Shown: positions 17,913 to 26,923 of the stretch, piece by piece
Numbering within the stretch: position 1 is the first letter of the stretch
Layout of the letters: each line of letters starts with the position of its first letter
Source of the DNA: an uncultured delta proteobacterium
GTDB lineage: Bacteria > Myxococcota_A > Polyangia > Polyangiales > Polyangiaceae
NCBI GenBank assembly: GCA_903892415.1
Contig: CAITIQ010000520.1
Location: forward strand, 1-42,274
DNA length: 42,274 nucleotides
Direction: 5' to 3'
The notes under the pieces: model-generated
What the model was told of the DNA's origin: nothing
Databases searched by the model: none
What the model saw: only the letters and a program-made list of their open reading frames with translations
Program-made: the position numbers and the translations under genes

Positions 17913-19544
17913 CCGCAGGCTCGGGGCCTTCTTGGCGCGTTTGCTCTCACCGAAGCTGAGGTGGTCATCGCCTTGTTTTGCCAGGTAGGCGTCGTAGCCG
18001 CCGTTAAATTCGTTCAGCCCGCCCACGCGGATCTCGACGATGCGGGTGGCCAGCTTCTCGACGAACCAGCGATCGTGGGACACGAAGATTAGCGTGCCTT
18101 CGTACTTCTCGAGCGCGCCCACCAGTGCCTCGATCGACTCGAGATCCAGGTGATTGGTCGGTTCGTCGAGCAGCAGCACGTTGGGCTTTTGCACCATCAG
18201 CTGGCTGAAGATGAGGCGCGCGGCTTCCCCGCCTGAGAGATGCCCTACTTGTTTGTCCACCTCCTCGCGAGAAAAGAGCATGCGCCCGAGCACGCCGCGG
18301 ACGTGATTGGTGGTCTCTTCCGGGACGAAGTCCCACAAGAAATCCAGCGTGGATTGCGTGGGGTGCTTCATCAATTCACGGTGATCCTGGGCGAAGTAGC
18401 CGACGCGGGTCTCATGACCCCAGGCTGCGCTGCCGCCGTCGGCTTGCAGATGCCCAGCGCAGATCTTGAGCATGGTGGACTTCCCGAGGCCGTTGGCGCC
18501 GATGATGCCTACTCGTTCGCCTCGGCGCACGGTGAAGCTCACGTTCTCGAGGACCTGCTTCGGGCCGAAGGCTTTGGAGAGTTCTTTGATCTCGAGCACG
18601 TCTTTTCCGCTCTGGCGCGACATCAGGAAGTTAAAGCCCGGGTAGCGTCGCGAGGAGGGTTGAAGCCGCTCAATCTCGACGCGCTCGAGCTGTTTCAGCC
18701 GGCTGTTGGCTTGACGAGCCTTGGTGGCCTTGGCTTTAAAACGTTCGAGCGAGGCCTTTTTTTCTGCGATCGCGCGTTCGACTCGTTCGACCTCGGCTTC
18801 TTTGCGGTCCCGTGTCTCGTCTTTGAGCGACAAGAAGTCATCGTAGTTACCGCGGTAGGGGATGACGGTGCCATAGTCGACGTCGAGGATGTGGGTCGCG
18901 ACCTCGTTGAGGAAGCGGTGGTCATGGCTGACGATCACCGCGCAACCGCGAAAGGCGAGCAGGAAGCGCTCGAGCCAGCGAATGCTGACGATGTCGAGGT
19001 GGTTGGTGGGCTCGTCGAGGAAGAGGGCGTCGGGCCGCCCGACGAGGGCTTGCGCCAAGAGCACCCGCAGCTTGTAGCCGCCCGATAACGAGCCCAACGG
19101 CTGCTTCAGGGAGGCCTCCTGAATGCCCAGCCCCACCAAGACTTGCGCCGCGCGTGACTCGAGCCCGTAGCCGTCGTGAGCGTGGAGGATCTCGTCAAGC
19201 TCGCCCAAACGATCAGCGTCCGGATCCTCCGAACAGAAGAGACGTTCTTGCTCCTCGAGGGCGCTCCAAACCGTCTCGTCGCCCATCATCGCGACGTCGA
19301 TTACGCGCTTGTCGTCATTCTGAAAGTGATCCTGGCGCAACATGCCGACCCGCGCCGACTTCGGCAGGCTTACTTCGCCCATCGAGCAGGTCTCTTCGCC
19401 CATCAGGATCTTGAGAAAGGTGGACTTGCCCGAGCCGTTGGCGCCAACCACGCCATAGCGACTGCCCGCTTGCAGCTGCAGCGTTACTTTCTCGAAGAGC
19501 ACCTGCGGGCCGAAGTTCTTCCCGAGGTTCTGAATGCCGATCAT
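17901..19544 (-). CDS. ABC-F family ribosome-associated ATPase (YbiT-like)
   Basis: 547 residues with two ABC ATPase domains and no membrane segments. Domain 1 has Walker A GANGSGKS near 34-41, signature LSGGYK and Walker B LFLDEPTNHLD. The linker (about 245-300) is a charged helical pair, the P-site tRNA interaction motif of ABC-F factors. Domain 2 has Walker A GANGLGKS, signature LSGGEAAR and Walker B LLLDEPTNHLD, followed by FVSHDRWF. Both nucleotide sites look intact. The ending FVEKLATRIVEI and the length match the YbiT subgroup rather than EttA or Uup. ABC-F proteins act on stalled or starting ribosomes in the cytoplasm; resistance roles are seen in other subgroups and are not implied here. 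Confidence 0.93.
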   Translation of the reverse strand: MIGIQNLGKNFGPQVLFEKVTLQLQAGSRYGVVGANGSGKSTFLKILMGEETCSMGEVSLPKSARVGMLRQDHFQNDDKRVIDVAMMGDETVWSALEEQERLFCSEDPDADRLGELDEILHAHDGYGLESRAAQVLVGLGIQEASLKQPLGSLSGGYKLRVLLAQALVGRPDALFLDEPTNHLDIVSIRWLERFLLAFRGCAVIVSHDHRFLNEVATHILDVDYGTVIPYRGNYDDFLSLKDETRDRKEAEVERVERAIAEKKASLERFKAKATKARQANSRLKQLERVEIERLQPSSRRYPGFNFLMSRQSGKDVLEIKELSKAFGPKQVLENVSFTVRRGERVGIIGANGLGKSTMLKICAGHLQADGGSAAWGHETRVGYFAQDHRELMKHPTQSTLDFLWDFVPEETTNHVRGVLGRMLFSREEVDKQVGHLSGGEAARLIFSQLMVQKPNVLLLDEPTNHLDLESIEALVGALEKYEGTLIFVSHDRWFVEKLATRIVEIRVGGLNEFNGGYDAYLAKQGDDHLSFGESKRAKKAPSLRPNS

Positions 19545-19587
19545 GCGGGGCGCATAACACTCCCAAGCTCGGGGAGCAGCGCCTTCC

Positions 19588-20433
19588 TCAGTCGGAGCTG
19601 CGCACAGCCTTGCGCTCGAGGGTCTCGCGAATGGCTGTCAGTGAGTTGAGCCAGCCGTGGTTCAGCGGGCCGTGGCCCTGTCCGAGCCCCGGCGCTTGGG
19701 CGATCGCCTCGAGCACGTAGACCCGAGCCAAACGCACGGCCTCCTGCACCGATTCTCCCTGAGCGAGCAGCGTCGCGATGGCGCTGGCCAAGGTGCAGCC
19801 GGTGCCGTGGGTGCTACGCGTTTTGAGGCGAGGGGAGCTCCAGGTGTGATTCGTGCCGTCCGCAGAAACCAGCACGTCGGTCACCGTAGCTCCCTCGAGA
19901 TGGCCACCCTTGATCAGCGCGTGCCCGGCGCCCATCCGGCACAGTGCCTCGCCTGCAAGCAGCTGGTCTGCGTGGTTTCGAACCGCAAGACCGGTGAGCG
20001 CCTCTGCCTCCGGCGCGTTGGGAGTGATCACGTGCGCGAGCGGACACAGCTCGCGCAGCACGCTCGCCTTGGCCTCAGCCGCAAGCAAGGACGCTCCACC
20101 CTTGGCGATCATCACCGGGTCCACCACGACCTTGACTGTGCTGCCCAAGCCGCGAATGGCCTGCGCCACGGCCGTGACGACCTCCACGCTGTGCAACATG
20201 CCGGTCTTGATCGTGTCGGCTCCGAGATCGCTCAAGACAGACGCTAGCTGCTGCTCGAGGAAGGCGATGGGAACGGGAAAGACGGCCTGAACGCCCAGCG
20301 TATTCTGTGCGGTAAGTGCGGTGACTGCCGTCATCCCGAAGCCGCCCAAGGCTGCGACTGTCTTGAGATCCGCTTGCAAACCGGCTCCACCCCCGGAGTC
20401 CGAGCCGGCGATGATCAGCACCCGACCGCGCAT
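19588..20433 (-). CDS. thiD: Hydroxymethylpyrimidine/phosphomethylpyrimidine kinase
   Basis: Phosphorylates HMP and HMP-phosphate to HMP-pyrophosphate for thiamine synthesis, in the cytoplasm. From ATG at 20433 it is 281 residues, as usual for ThiD. Family features: IAGSDSGGGAGLQADLKT near the start, ALTAQNTLGV, DPVMIAKGG, TPNAPEAEALTG, and the C-terminal anion-hole motif STHGTGCTLASA with the catalytic Cys region. The start overlaps the stop of the TPR-methyltransferase by one base (TGATG) with AGGAG 8 nt upstream, so translation is probably coupled. The frame is open upstream to 20478, but that lies inside the methyltransferase and is not needed. Confidence 0.94.
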   Translation of the reverse strand: MRGRVLIIAGSDSGGGAGLQADLKTVAALGGFGMTAVTALTAQNTLGVQAVFPVPIAFLEQQLASVLSDLGADTIKTGMLHSVEVVTAVAQAIRGLGSTVKVVVDPVMIAKGGASLLAAEAKASVLRELCPLAHVITPNAPEAEALTGLAVRNHADQLLAGEALCRMGAGHALIKGGHLEGATVTDVLVSADGTNHTWSSPRLKTRSTHGTGCTLASAIATLLAQGESVQEAVRLARVYVLEAIAQAPGLGQGHGPLNHGWLNSLTAIRETLERKAVRSSD

Positions 20434-21788
20434 CAGCCGAACTCCTCGCTCACGCGCACCGGCACCGTCCGCTCGCACAGCAGCAGCAGGCCATGCACGG
20501 TCTTGCCGTACTCTTGGCGAAGATCGTGCTGCTCGGTTGAAACCACGCGGAGGCCCGCCTCGACGCCGACCATCTTGAGGTACTGCAGCGTGTGGGCATA
20601 ACGCCCTGCGCGATGCAGGACAAAGCCCGCGTCAGGGTCCGAGCCGGGCTGAAGTTCCACTGTCCCGATGAAACGGCCACCCTTCTTCAACGCCCGAGAG
20701 ACGCCAGCGAAGGTCGAAGCCAAATCGCCGAAGTAGATCAGAGTATCGCCCGCCACCAGCAGATCGAAGCTGTCGGGGTGTTCGGTCAAGAAGCTCTCGA
20801 GGTCCCCGCGTACTAGCCGGTCGTACACTCCCGTCGTCTGCGCGCGGTCGAGCATGCGTTGGGAGAGGTCAACTCCGACCAACTGTTGCGCCCAGGGCTT
20901 GAGACGCGGACCACAAAGCCCGGTACCACAGCCGAGATCCCCGATCTGAAGCGAGCCTTCTCGTCCAGCAAACTCTCGCACAACGACCTGCTCGATCAGC
21001 TCTGGCGCGCAATAGCCGAGCTTGTTCAACACCTGTTCGAAGGTGTCGGCGAACTCGTCGTAGTAGCGCTCGAGGTAGGTGCTGTCGGCTCGAGGCGGAA
21101 CCGGCGCGCCGCCATGCGCCGCCATCAGGTGCAAGGCGGTCGCGTCGTTCGGCTCGAACTCGAGCCACTGTGCGAGCACCGATTTAGCCAAGTCAGGATC
21201 GCGGTCGACCGAGTCGTACCAAAGGAAGTAGGCCCGTCCGATCGATTGTCGAACCTGGTCTGTCTCGGGAATCCGCGAAAGGAGCTGCTTGCTCGTGGCG
21301 ATCTCGCGCTCAAACTGCTTGGAGTGCCGCAGCGTGCGGGTGAGCAGTCGCAGCGCACTCTCGTCCTCGGGCGCGCACAGCAGCAGCTCATCGAGTTCTT
21401 TCGTCGCTTGCTCATGGGCGCCGCGTTTCTCCAACAAGATAGCGAGGTTTCCGCGCGCCTCGACGGCTTGTGGGGCGAGCGTCAGCACCGCGCGAAACTC
21501 TGCCTCGGCCTCCTCATTCCTGCCGCTCTCCATCAAGCAGATCGCAAGATTGTGGCGCAGCTCAACGTCTCGCGGAGCAAACGTTCGAGCGCGCTGCAGG
21601 GTCTCGATTGCCTCGGCTGGCCGAGCGCTCGCCTGCAAAACCAATCCCAAGAGATGGAGCGCCGGAGGAAAGTTGTTGAGCTCGAGCAGCGCGCCTCGGA
21701 CTAGTTCTTCGGCCTCGGCGAGGGAACCTGCGGAGAATTTTTCTGCTGCGAGGGTGAGCCGCTCTGCGGCGGGTGGTTTCGTAATCAT
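20433..21788 (-). CDS. TPR-repeat SAM-dependent methyltransferase
   Basis: 451 residues. Tetratricopeptide repeats cover about 10-215 (for example SARPAEAIETLQRARTFAP and GRNEEAEAEFRAVLTLAP). The methyltransferase domain begins around 235 with YLERYYDEFADTFEQVLNKL and has the SAM-binding motif IGDLGCGTG at 282-290. Acidic loop D in VGVDLS and the motif LLVAGDTLIYFGDL follow. The substrate is not known for this family; the TPR part probably selects a protein partner. It is divergent from the first permease gene by only 23 nt and translationally coupled to thiD downstream, an association without an obvious metabolic reason. Confidence 0.88.
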   Translation of the reverse strand: MITKPPAAERLTLAAEKFSAGSLAEAEELVRGALLELNNFPPALHLLGLVLQASARPAEAIETLQRARTFAPRDVELRHNLAICLMESGRNEEAEAEFRAVLTLAPQAVEARGNLAILLEKRGAHEQATKELDELLLCAPEDESALRLLTRTLRHSKQFEREIATSKQLLSRIPETDQVRQSIGRAYFLWYDSVDRDPDLAKSVLAQWLEFEPNDATALHLMAAHGGAPVPPRADSTYLERYYDEFADTFEQVLNKLGYCAPELIEQVVVREFAGREGSLQIGDLGCGTGLCGPRLKPWAQQLVGVDLSQRMLDRAQTTGVYDRLVRGDLESFLTEHPDSFDLLVAGDTLIYFGDLASTFAGVSRALKKGGRFIGTVELQPGSDPDAGFVLHRAGRYAHTLQYLKMVGVEAGLRVVSTEQHDLRQEYGKTVHGLLLLCERTVPVRVSEEFG

Positions 21789-21811
21789 CGCTACCGCGAA
21801 AGCCTAACAGC

Positions 21812-22531
21812 ATGGCCAGCCTGCAGGTATGCTGCGCGCCCGTGTCGGTTCAAGACGCAAGCGCCCGCGCCCTCGTTTGGGAGGTTGTTCGGCAATTCTC
21901 CACCCGACTCGAGCGCACGCCGTTCGGTCGTTTCGCTCGGGCGTTTGCCTTGCTTCTGAGCGTTGTTTTCGTCTGCTTGCTGCTCGCCGACCGGCTCGAG
22001 TACGGAGCCAAGTACAAGGCGGCAACCTGGGTTACCTCGGCGGCTCGCACCTCGCTCTGGTGCGTGGTCGGTGCCGTAACGCTTGCCGCAAGCCAGAAGC
22101 GGGCGCTCAGCGATCGGCGTGACGGTGTCGAGTGGCTTTGCTTGAGTGTCGGGCTTTCACCGAGCAAGCTGCCCTGGATCCGAATGATGGCTACCTTCTG
22201 GCTCGGCTTCCGCTGGGCCAGTCTTTCGGTGTTGCTGGTCGGCGTCGCAGCGCTCGCTGCGGCCGGAAGTTTCAGCGTGGTTTGGAAGCGGAGCCTGGTG
22301 GTCCTCGCTTGTTTGATCTTTCTCGCGCTGACCACCGCGTTGTTTTCAGCGATGGCAACGCTGGCGGACGAGCTCGCGCCGAAGCGCGGCCGCTCACTCT
22401 TGATGCTGCTCGCGTTCATTTCGGTCGCTCTGGCTGAGCTTTCCTCGGTCAAAGAGCTTTCGGTTGCTTACTGGGTTTCATCGCTGCTGCCGATGCTGAC
22501 CAAGTTGATGGGCGTCAGGGCATCGGTATGA
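21812..22531 (+). CDS. ABC-2-like membrane permease, first of two
   Basis: 239 residues with about six hydrophobic segments: about 44-60, 75-93, 128-152, 160-185, 192-207 and 215-230. It has no enzymatic motifs. Its stop overlaps the start of the ATPase-like gene (ATGA), and a second membrane protein follows that, giving a permease-ATPase-permease operon. The layout is that of ABC-2 exporters, where two short permeases pair with one ATPase. The start may instead be GTG at 21842, since the first ten residues are Cys-rich and unlike a membrane protein; no ribosome site decides it. Confidence 0.75.
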   Translation: MASLQVCCAPVSVQDASARALVWEVVRQFSTRLERTPFGRFARAFALLLSVVFVCLLLADRLEYGAKYKAATWVTSAARTSLWCVVGAVTLAASQKRALSDRRDGVEWLCLSVGLSPSKLPWIRMMATFWLGFRWASLSVLLVGVAALAAAGSFSVVWKRSLVVLACLIFLALTTALFSAMATLADELAPKRGRSLLMLLAFISVALAELSSVKELSVAYWVSSLLPMLTKLMGVRASV

Positions 22532-23775
22532 GCGAGCAGAGTCAGCTGGTGCTGCAAGGTGTGGTCGGCCGGGATGACGCCGGCCCAAAAGGTGCACCTC
22601 GCGGCCGGTTGCAGGCGCTCTCCCTTTCCCTCGGCCCAGCGAGCGTGGCGCTGCTCGGGCTGCCCGAAGATGGCACGCTGGCCTTCGTCGATTTGGTGTC
22701 GGGCCGCCGAGCGCCAGATCAGGGCGTCGTCGCCGTCTCGGGGCAATCGCCGTTTTTCTCCGACAGCTGCCGACGGAAGATCGGCGTGCTTGGGATTGAG
22801 CCGCGGTTGCCAGTCGTGGGCAGCGTTCGTGAGCTCTTGCGGCTGGCCTGTGGCGGTTTCTCGGCCGCGGGGGACAGCCTCGCGGATGGGCTGCTAACGA
22901 CCTTCGGCTTGGCTTCGTGGGCCAGCCGCCGCGTGCGCAGCCTCAGTCGCGCCGAGCAGCGCGCCCTCGAGTTCATGCTCGCCGTCTCCGTCCCAGAGCC
23001 GGCGCTGGTCGTGTTGACCGAGCCCTTCCAAGAAGTGGCCGGCGTCAGCGAGGCCGACGTGGTGCAGGCGATTGAGCGCTTGTCCGCGCGCTGCCCGGTG
23101 ATCGTCGTTACAGCCTCGCCGCGAGATGCCCGCCGACTTCCGCGCGCGCTCGTGCTTCATCGCGGTGCGATCGTCCGCGAAACAACGGGAGATCACGCGC
23201 AATTGGCAGGCCGTGCGCTGGCTCAAATGGTGGTCTGGCTCGCGCGCGGCGCACGCAGAATGACGGCAGCCCTCGCCGCCGACCGAGCCGTCGACGGCGC
23301 TGTGTTGGAGGTCAGTTCGGGCGAGGTGGATGCCGGTTTGGTGCGCGTAAACGGCAAGGACGTGGAAGCTCTTTCGCTCGCGATCGCGAAGGCTGCCGCG
23401 GTCGAAGACGTGGTGGTGACCGGCCTCTCGGAGATGGCTCCACAAATGTTCGACGTGCAAGCTGCGAGCGAGTGGGAGCTTCGTTCGCGGTTTATGGCGA
23501 TGTCAATGATGCGACCAACGCAGGGTTTTCCGTTTGGAGCCGCGCCGTTTGGCGGCGTGCCGTTTGGAGCTGCGCCCGTCGGCAATGCGGCGCCCGGGTT
23601 CGTGGTGGCGCCGCGTCCGGCGCAGCCGTCGCCGGCTCCTGCGTCCACCCCGGCTCCCGCTGCGCCCCCGGCCTCGCCGGCACCACCAAGCTCCCCGCCC
23701 GCCGGAGAGCCTGTAGCCACCCCTTCGGCGGATGCTCCCCGGCCTGAAGGCGAGCAACCCGGAGGTCCGTCGTGA
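22528..23775 (+). CDS. ABC transporter ATPase-like protein with degenerate catalytic motifs and Pro-rich tail
   Basis: 415 residues. Residues about 26-218 follow the layout of an ABC-2 nucleotide-binding domain: LQALSLSLGPASVALLG, RRKIGVLGIEPRLP, GSVRELLRLA, RRVRSLSRAEQRALEF, PEPALVVLTEPF and RCPVIVVTASP. The Walker A position (LGLPEDGTL, 43-51) has no GKT/S, so the phosphate-binding Lys is gone. The signature reads LSRAEQ at 139-144 instead of LSGGQ. Walker B reads LVVLTEP, lacking the Asp. The switch His is replaced in VTASP (194-198). Residues 225-325 form a second folded part, and the tail from 330 is Gly/Phe/Pro-rich (FPFGAAPFGGVPFGAAP, then Pro-Ala repeats). It probably scaffolds the two permeases without ATP hydrolysis. 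The start (ATGA) and end (GTGA) overlap both neighbours. Confidence 0.8.
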   Translation: MSEQSQLVLQGVVGRDDAGPKGAPRGRLQALSLSLGPASVALLGLPEDGTLAFVDLVSGRRAPDQGVVAVSGQSPFFSDSCRRKIGVLGIEPRLPVVGSVRELLRLACGGFSAAGDSLADGLLTTFGLASWASRRVRSLSRAEQRALEFMLAVSVPEPALVVLTEPFQEVAGVSEADVVQAIERLSARCPVIVVTASPRDARRLPRALVLHRGAIVRETTGDHAQLAGRALAQMVVWLARGARRMTAALAADRAVDGAVLEVSSGEVDAGLVRVNGKDVEALSLAIAKAAAVEDVVVTGLSEMAPQMFDVQAASEWELRSRFMAMSMMRPTQGFPFGAAPFGGVPFGAAPVGNAAPGFVVAPRPAQPSPAPASTPAPAAPPASPAPPSSPPAGEPVATPSADAPRPEGEQPGGPS

Positions 23776-24476
23776 ACGCCGTGCGAGCTGGTTTCAAGCT
23801 TGGGCTGAGCAAGCTGATGAGTTCGGCCGGGCTGATCACGATGGGCCTAACGCTAGTCATCGGCCTGTTCCTGGCCCTGCTCGAACGCAAAGTGTCGCCG
23901 CACGGCGCTGCGGATCGCTTGGTCGCGAGCTGCTTTCGCATCGTGGTTCCGCTGGCGGTATTTTCGCTTTCCACCGTCGCGATCGGCGTCTCCAATCTGC
24001 GCGAGGTGGTTTGGCCTGCGGCTCGCTTCGGTCATAGCCGCGGGCTCGTCGCCACAGGGCATCTCTTGGCGGTGGGTGCGGTGAGCGCCGTGCTAGTGAC
24101 GGCGCTGCTGTCGGTTGGGTTGCTGGTGACGCACCTCGGGGTGCCCACCGCAGCCATGGCCGGCGGGGTGAAGGTCTCGTTGCTCTCCGACTGGTTTACC
24201 TGCACGTGGATCGGCACTCTTGTGGCCTTCGCCTACGCAGCGTGGTTCAGTCTGGGGGCGACGCTCGGTCGGCAGGGTGGGGGGCGTGGCTTCATCCTCA
24301 CGGCCGACTTCATCTTTGGGCCCGTCGGTGTGCTCGGCTTCATGTTGCCGAAGGGCCCGGCCTACAACCTAATCGGTCTCACCGAGAGCACGTCGATCAC
24401 CCAGCCGGAAGCCACGTTGTTCCTACTCGCCGCTTCTACGGTGGTGGTGGCGATCACAGCCTTGCGCGCGCGCTGA
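23772..24476 (+). CDS. ABC-2-like membrane permease, second of two
   Basis: 234 residues with about six hydrophobic segments and no catalytic motifs: roughly 20-38, 58-75, 95-117, 140-165, 178-195 and 212-230. The start is GTG at 23772, overlapping the stop of the ATPase-like gene (GTGA) with GGAGG 6 nt upstream, so translational coupling is strong. With the first permease and the degenerate ATPase it makes a three-gene unit. It ends directly against the stop of the 20-cysteine lipoprotein on the other strand; the junction reads TGATCA, with no room for a separate terminator. Confidence 0.78.
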   Translation: MNAVRAGFKLGLSKLMSSAGLITMGLTLVIGLFLALLERKVSPHGAADRLVASCFRIVVPLAVFSLSTVAIGVSNLREVVWPAARFGHSRGLVATGHLLAVGAVSAVLVTALLSVGLLVTHLGVPTAAMAGGVKVSLLSDWFTCTWIGTLVAFAYAAWFSLGATLGRQGGGRGFILTADFIFGPVGVLGFMLPKGPAYNLIGLTESTSITQPEATLFLLAASTVVVAITALRAR

Positions 24477-25328
24477 TCACCGCGGTCGCGGCTCGGCTTG
24501 TTGGAAGTCGTCGCTCTGCAGCCAACGGTTGAGCAGCGTGCAGCGTTGCTCGCCGTTTACTCGCTCACAGTCCTGCGCCTGGCGCGACTCACTGGCGTTG
24601 CCCTCGATCGTCAGCCTCGTGCCGTCGGCCTGTTGCAAGACTACGCTGGCTTGGGCCGAGACGACGTCACTCAGCGCCGGGTAGGCCGTGTGCGAATAGG
24701 TGACCCATTCGCACTGCTCTTCGTAGTGAACACAAGTTTCATTGCACTGCTCGACGATCTCGCTCCAGCAGTCCTCGCTGCAACTGTCTTCGGTCACTGT
24801 CTCGCATTGCGTCTCGCAGCCACAGTCTTCGCAGCTCTCCTCGGTCGTGCACTCTTCGTAGGTATTGCCCTCGCTGTCCTCGTAGGTGGTGCAGACGGTG
24901 GTCTCTTCACAGCATTGGGAGCACTCGTCCCAGCACTCTTCGTAGCTCACCGTCTCACATTGCATGTCGCACACCTCTTGCTCCACATCGAAGCAGTCGA
25001 TCACGCTATCCACGCAAACGAAGCCGCACTCGTAGACCTGCTCGGTCCAGTCGTAGGACAGCGCCAAGTCATCGTCCTGGACGCTGAAGCGACCGAGCGC
25101 GTCGGTGGTGATGGCGACGCCTTGGTTGCCGTAAACCCGCTCAACCCGATGTCCGCCGGCGATCTCAAAGTTGACTACGTATGCCGCGAGCTCGGTGTTT
25201 CCGAGCAGGGCGCCGTTCTCGTCTTGCAGCCGGCCACTGGCGAGCAACTGTTGGTTATCCGAGCCACAGCCAGCCGCGAGCAATGCGAAGCCAGCTACAC
25301 ACCCTAAACGTTGAACAAGCCCGTTCAC
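24477..25328 (-). CDS. Acidic lipoprotein with a 20-cysteine domain
   Basis: The only plausible in-frame start is GTG at 25328, giving 283 residues; the frame is open further up but overlaps the DUF362 gene. A signal peptide ends in lipobox LLAAGC (Cys21). Residues about 30-95 look like a transthyretin/carboxypeptidase-regulatory-like beta domain (SGRLQDENGALLGNTELAAY, then DALGRFSV). Residues 101-206 hold 20 cysteines among many Glu/Asp/Thr, with repeated CxxxC and CxxC spacing (such as ECGFVC, CEDCGC and CSEDC). The tail (about 215-283) contains two more Cys. It is a membrane-anchored, probably periplasmic or surface protein. Metal binding or a dense disulfide knot are both possible; neither is shown. 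Confidence 0.8.
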   Translation of the reverse strand: MNGLVQRLGCVAGFALLAAGCGSDNQQLLASGRLQDENGALLGNTELAAYVVNFEIAGGHRVERVYGNQGVAITTDALGRFSVQDDDLALSYDWTEQVYECGFVCVDSVIDCFDVEQEVCDMQCETVSYEECWDECSQCCEETTVCTTYEDSEGNTYEECTTEESCEDCGCETQCETVTEDSCSEDCWSEIVEQCNETCVHYEEQCEWVTYSHTAYPALSDVVSAQASVVLQQADGTRLTIEGNASESRQAQDCERVNGEQRCTLLNRWLQSDDFQQAEPRPR

Positions 25329-25411
25329 TCCATCATTGTGGGTCTGGTCAGGCCGCTGTCGACTGTAAAAATGCTGCTTGCCGGTAGGCCGCGGTTGGCT
25401 AGCTGGCCGCC

Positions 25412-26923
25412 TCACTCCGCCGCTCCAACCTCCGGAGCGGCCTCCCCACGCTCGGCCGGGCCATGCACCTGGTAGGCCTTGCCCCGCACTCGGTCCACCA
25501 GCGTTTTGCTGCGCCATTCGGCGTAGGACTTGTTGAAGCCAACCGCGCTGCTCGGGTCCAGGATGGGGTTCTTCAGCCCGCTGACGAACACTAGCATCAG
25601 CACCTGCTCGGCCACCGACACCGGGCAGCCCTCGAGCCGCAGCGGAACGCCCTCCTTCTTGGCTTTGCGGGCGCGTTGCGCGAGCGTGACCATCTTGGCG
25701 TAGATGTCGTCGTGCTTGACGGTGTACGGGTTCTTTGTCCGGCGGTGTTTGTAGACGTTCTCGATCGACACCAGCTTGCCGGCGATCTCGCCCTTCCAGG
25801 AAGCGCAATCGCCGATGAACACCACCGACTCGTCGGGCCCGGCCGGGATCGGCCCTTCGTAGGCGCCAAAGACGACGTGGGTCCGCTTCATGCGCGCGTC
25901 ACACTGGGAGTCGAACTGGCGCAAAATCTCGATCGCCTCTTCGATCGCCCCGGGGCAACCGCCCCAGCAGTAGTTGGTGCGCTCGGGCTCCGGCGGCGGC
26001 CCGGCGTAGGCGGTAATCGCCGTGCCTTCGAAGTACTTCTCGACGCGGATCAGCCCGACTTTGAAGCCCACAGCGCGGGCCTGGGCCTCCTCCAAGCTCA
26101 CGTCCCCGGAGATTTGGATCTTGTCGAGATCCAGCGGCCCAAAGCCGCGTTCGTGCGCCATGCGAATGTGGTCCACCGTGCGCGGATCCACCCGGATGAT
26201 GTTGGCGCAAACAGCGTCGAAGGCGACCTGGCAATTGCCCATGATCACGAGCTTCAGATCGCGCGGGATGGGCGTGAGCATGCGCCCTTCACCGGCGACG
26301 ATGGCGTCAATCGCGATGAACTGCGGCTGAATGATGTATTGCAGATCGGCGATCTTCTCGTCCAGCCGATGGTCATGGTCGATCAGCCGATGCCGGTCGT
26401 CCTGAATACCAATGTAATTCTTGAGCGAGAAGGTGACCGTGGTCCAAGGGTGGGACTTGAACTTCGGGCAATTGACGAAGAAGTCGGCTTTGGCGATGGG
26501 CTCCGGCGTAAATAGATAATCACGCAGGCGCTCTTTGTGCGTTAGCGGGATCTCGACTTGGGGCTCTTCCTCGAAGTGATAGTGCTTCACGCCGGTGCGC
26601 TTGAACATCGGGTAGTAATCCGCGCCCTCGAACGCATAGCGGGTGGGAACGGTGATGCCGCAGCGCTCTCCGATCGCCAGCTCGCTCATCCCGGTGGGCG
26701 CGCGGTCGCGCAGCGCCATCACCACGCCCTCGAGGAACTCCGCGCGAGTGAAGGCGAAGGGGAACTGCGGCTTGGAGGCCACGCAGTTGGGCTTGACCAG
26801 CGTCCGACCCGAGGGCGTGAGGTCGAGCTCCTCGAGGCCCTCGCGAATCACTCGGCGAATGACGCCCGGATCGTAGTTGCTGACGTTGCGGATGATGACC
26901 TTGGGCGTGGCCGGGATCTTCAT
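25412..26923 (-). CDS. DUF362 domain-containing protein
   Basis: From ATG at 26923 the protein is 503 residues; a TTG two codons upstream is less likely. The DUF362 core is visible in VKPNCVASKPQFPF, GITVPTRYAFEGA, VNCPKFKSHPWTTVTFSLKNYIGIQDD and AIDAIVAGEGRM. Unlike many DUF362 proteins there is no 2[4Fe-4S] ferredoxin CxxCxxCxxxCP pair. Isolated cysteines occur in NYCWGGCPGA, GDCASW and LEGCPVS, in the C-terminal half. The family's activity is not established in general. It has no signal peptide and should be cytoplasmic. It lies 83 nt upstream of the 20-cysteine lipoprotein on the same strand, which might share its transcript. Confidence 0.88.
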   Translation of the reverse strand: MKIPATPKVIIRNVSNYDPGVIRRVIREGLEELDLTPSGRTLVKPNCVASKPQFPFAFTRAEFLEGVVMALRDRAPTGMSELAIGERCGITVPTRYAFEGADYYPMFKRTGVKHYHFEEEPQVEIPLTHKERLRDYLFTPEPIAKADFFVNCPKFKSHPWTTVTFSLKNYIGIQDDRHRLIDHDHRLDEKIADLQYIIQPQFIAIDAIVAGEGRMLTPIPRDLKLVIMGNCQVAFDAVCANIIRVDPRTVDHIRMAHERGFGPLDLDKIQISGDVSLEEAQARAVGFKVGLIRVEKYFEGTAITAYAGPPPEPERTNYCWGGCPGAIEEAIEILRQFDSQCDARMKRTHVVFGAYEGPIPAGPDESVVFIGDCASWKGEIAGKLVSIENVYKHRRTKNPYTVKHDDIYAKMVTLAQRARKAKKEGVPLRLEGCPVSVAEQVLMLVFVSGLKNPILDPSSAVGFNKSYAEWRSKTLVDRVRGKAYQVHGPAERGEAAPEVGAAE

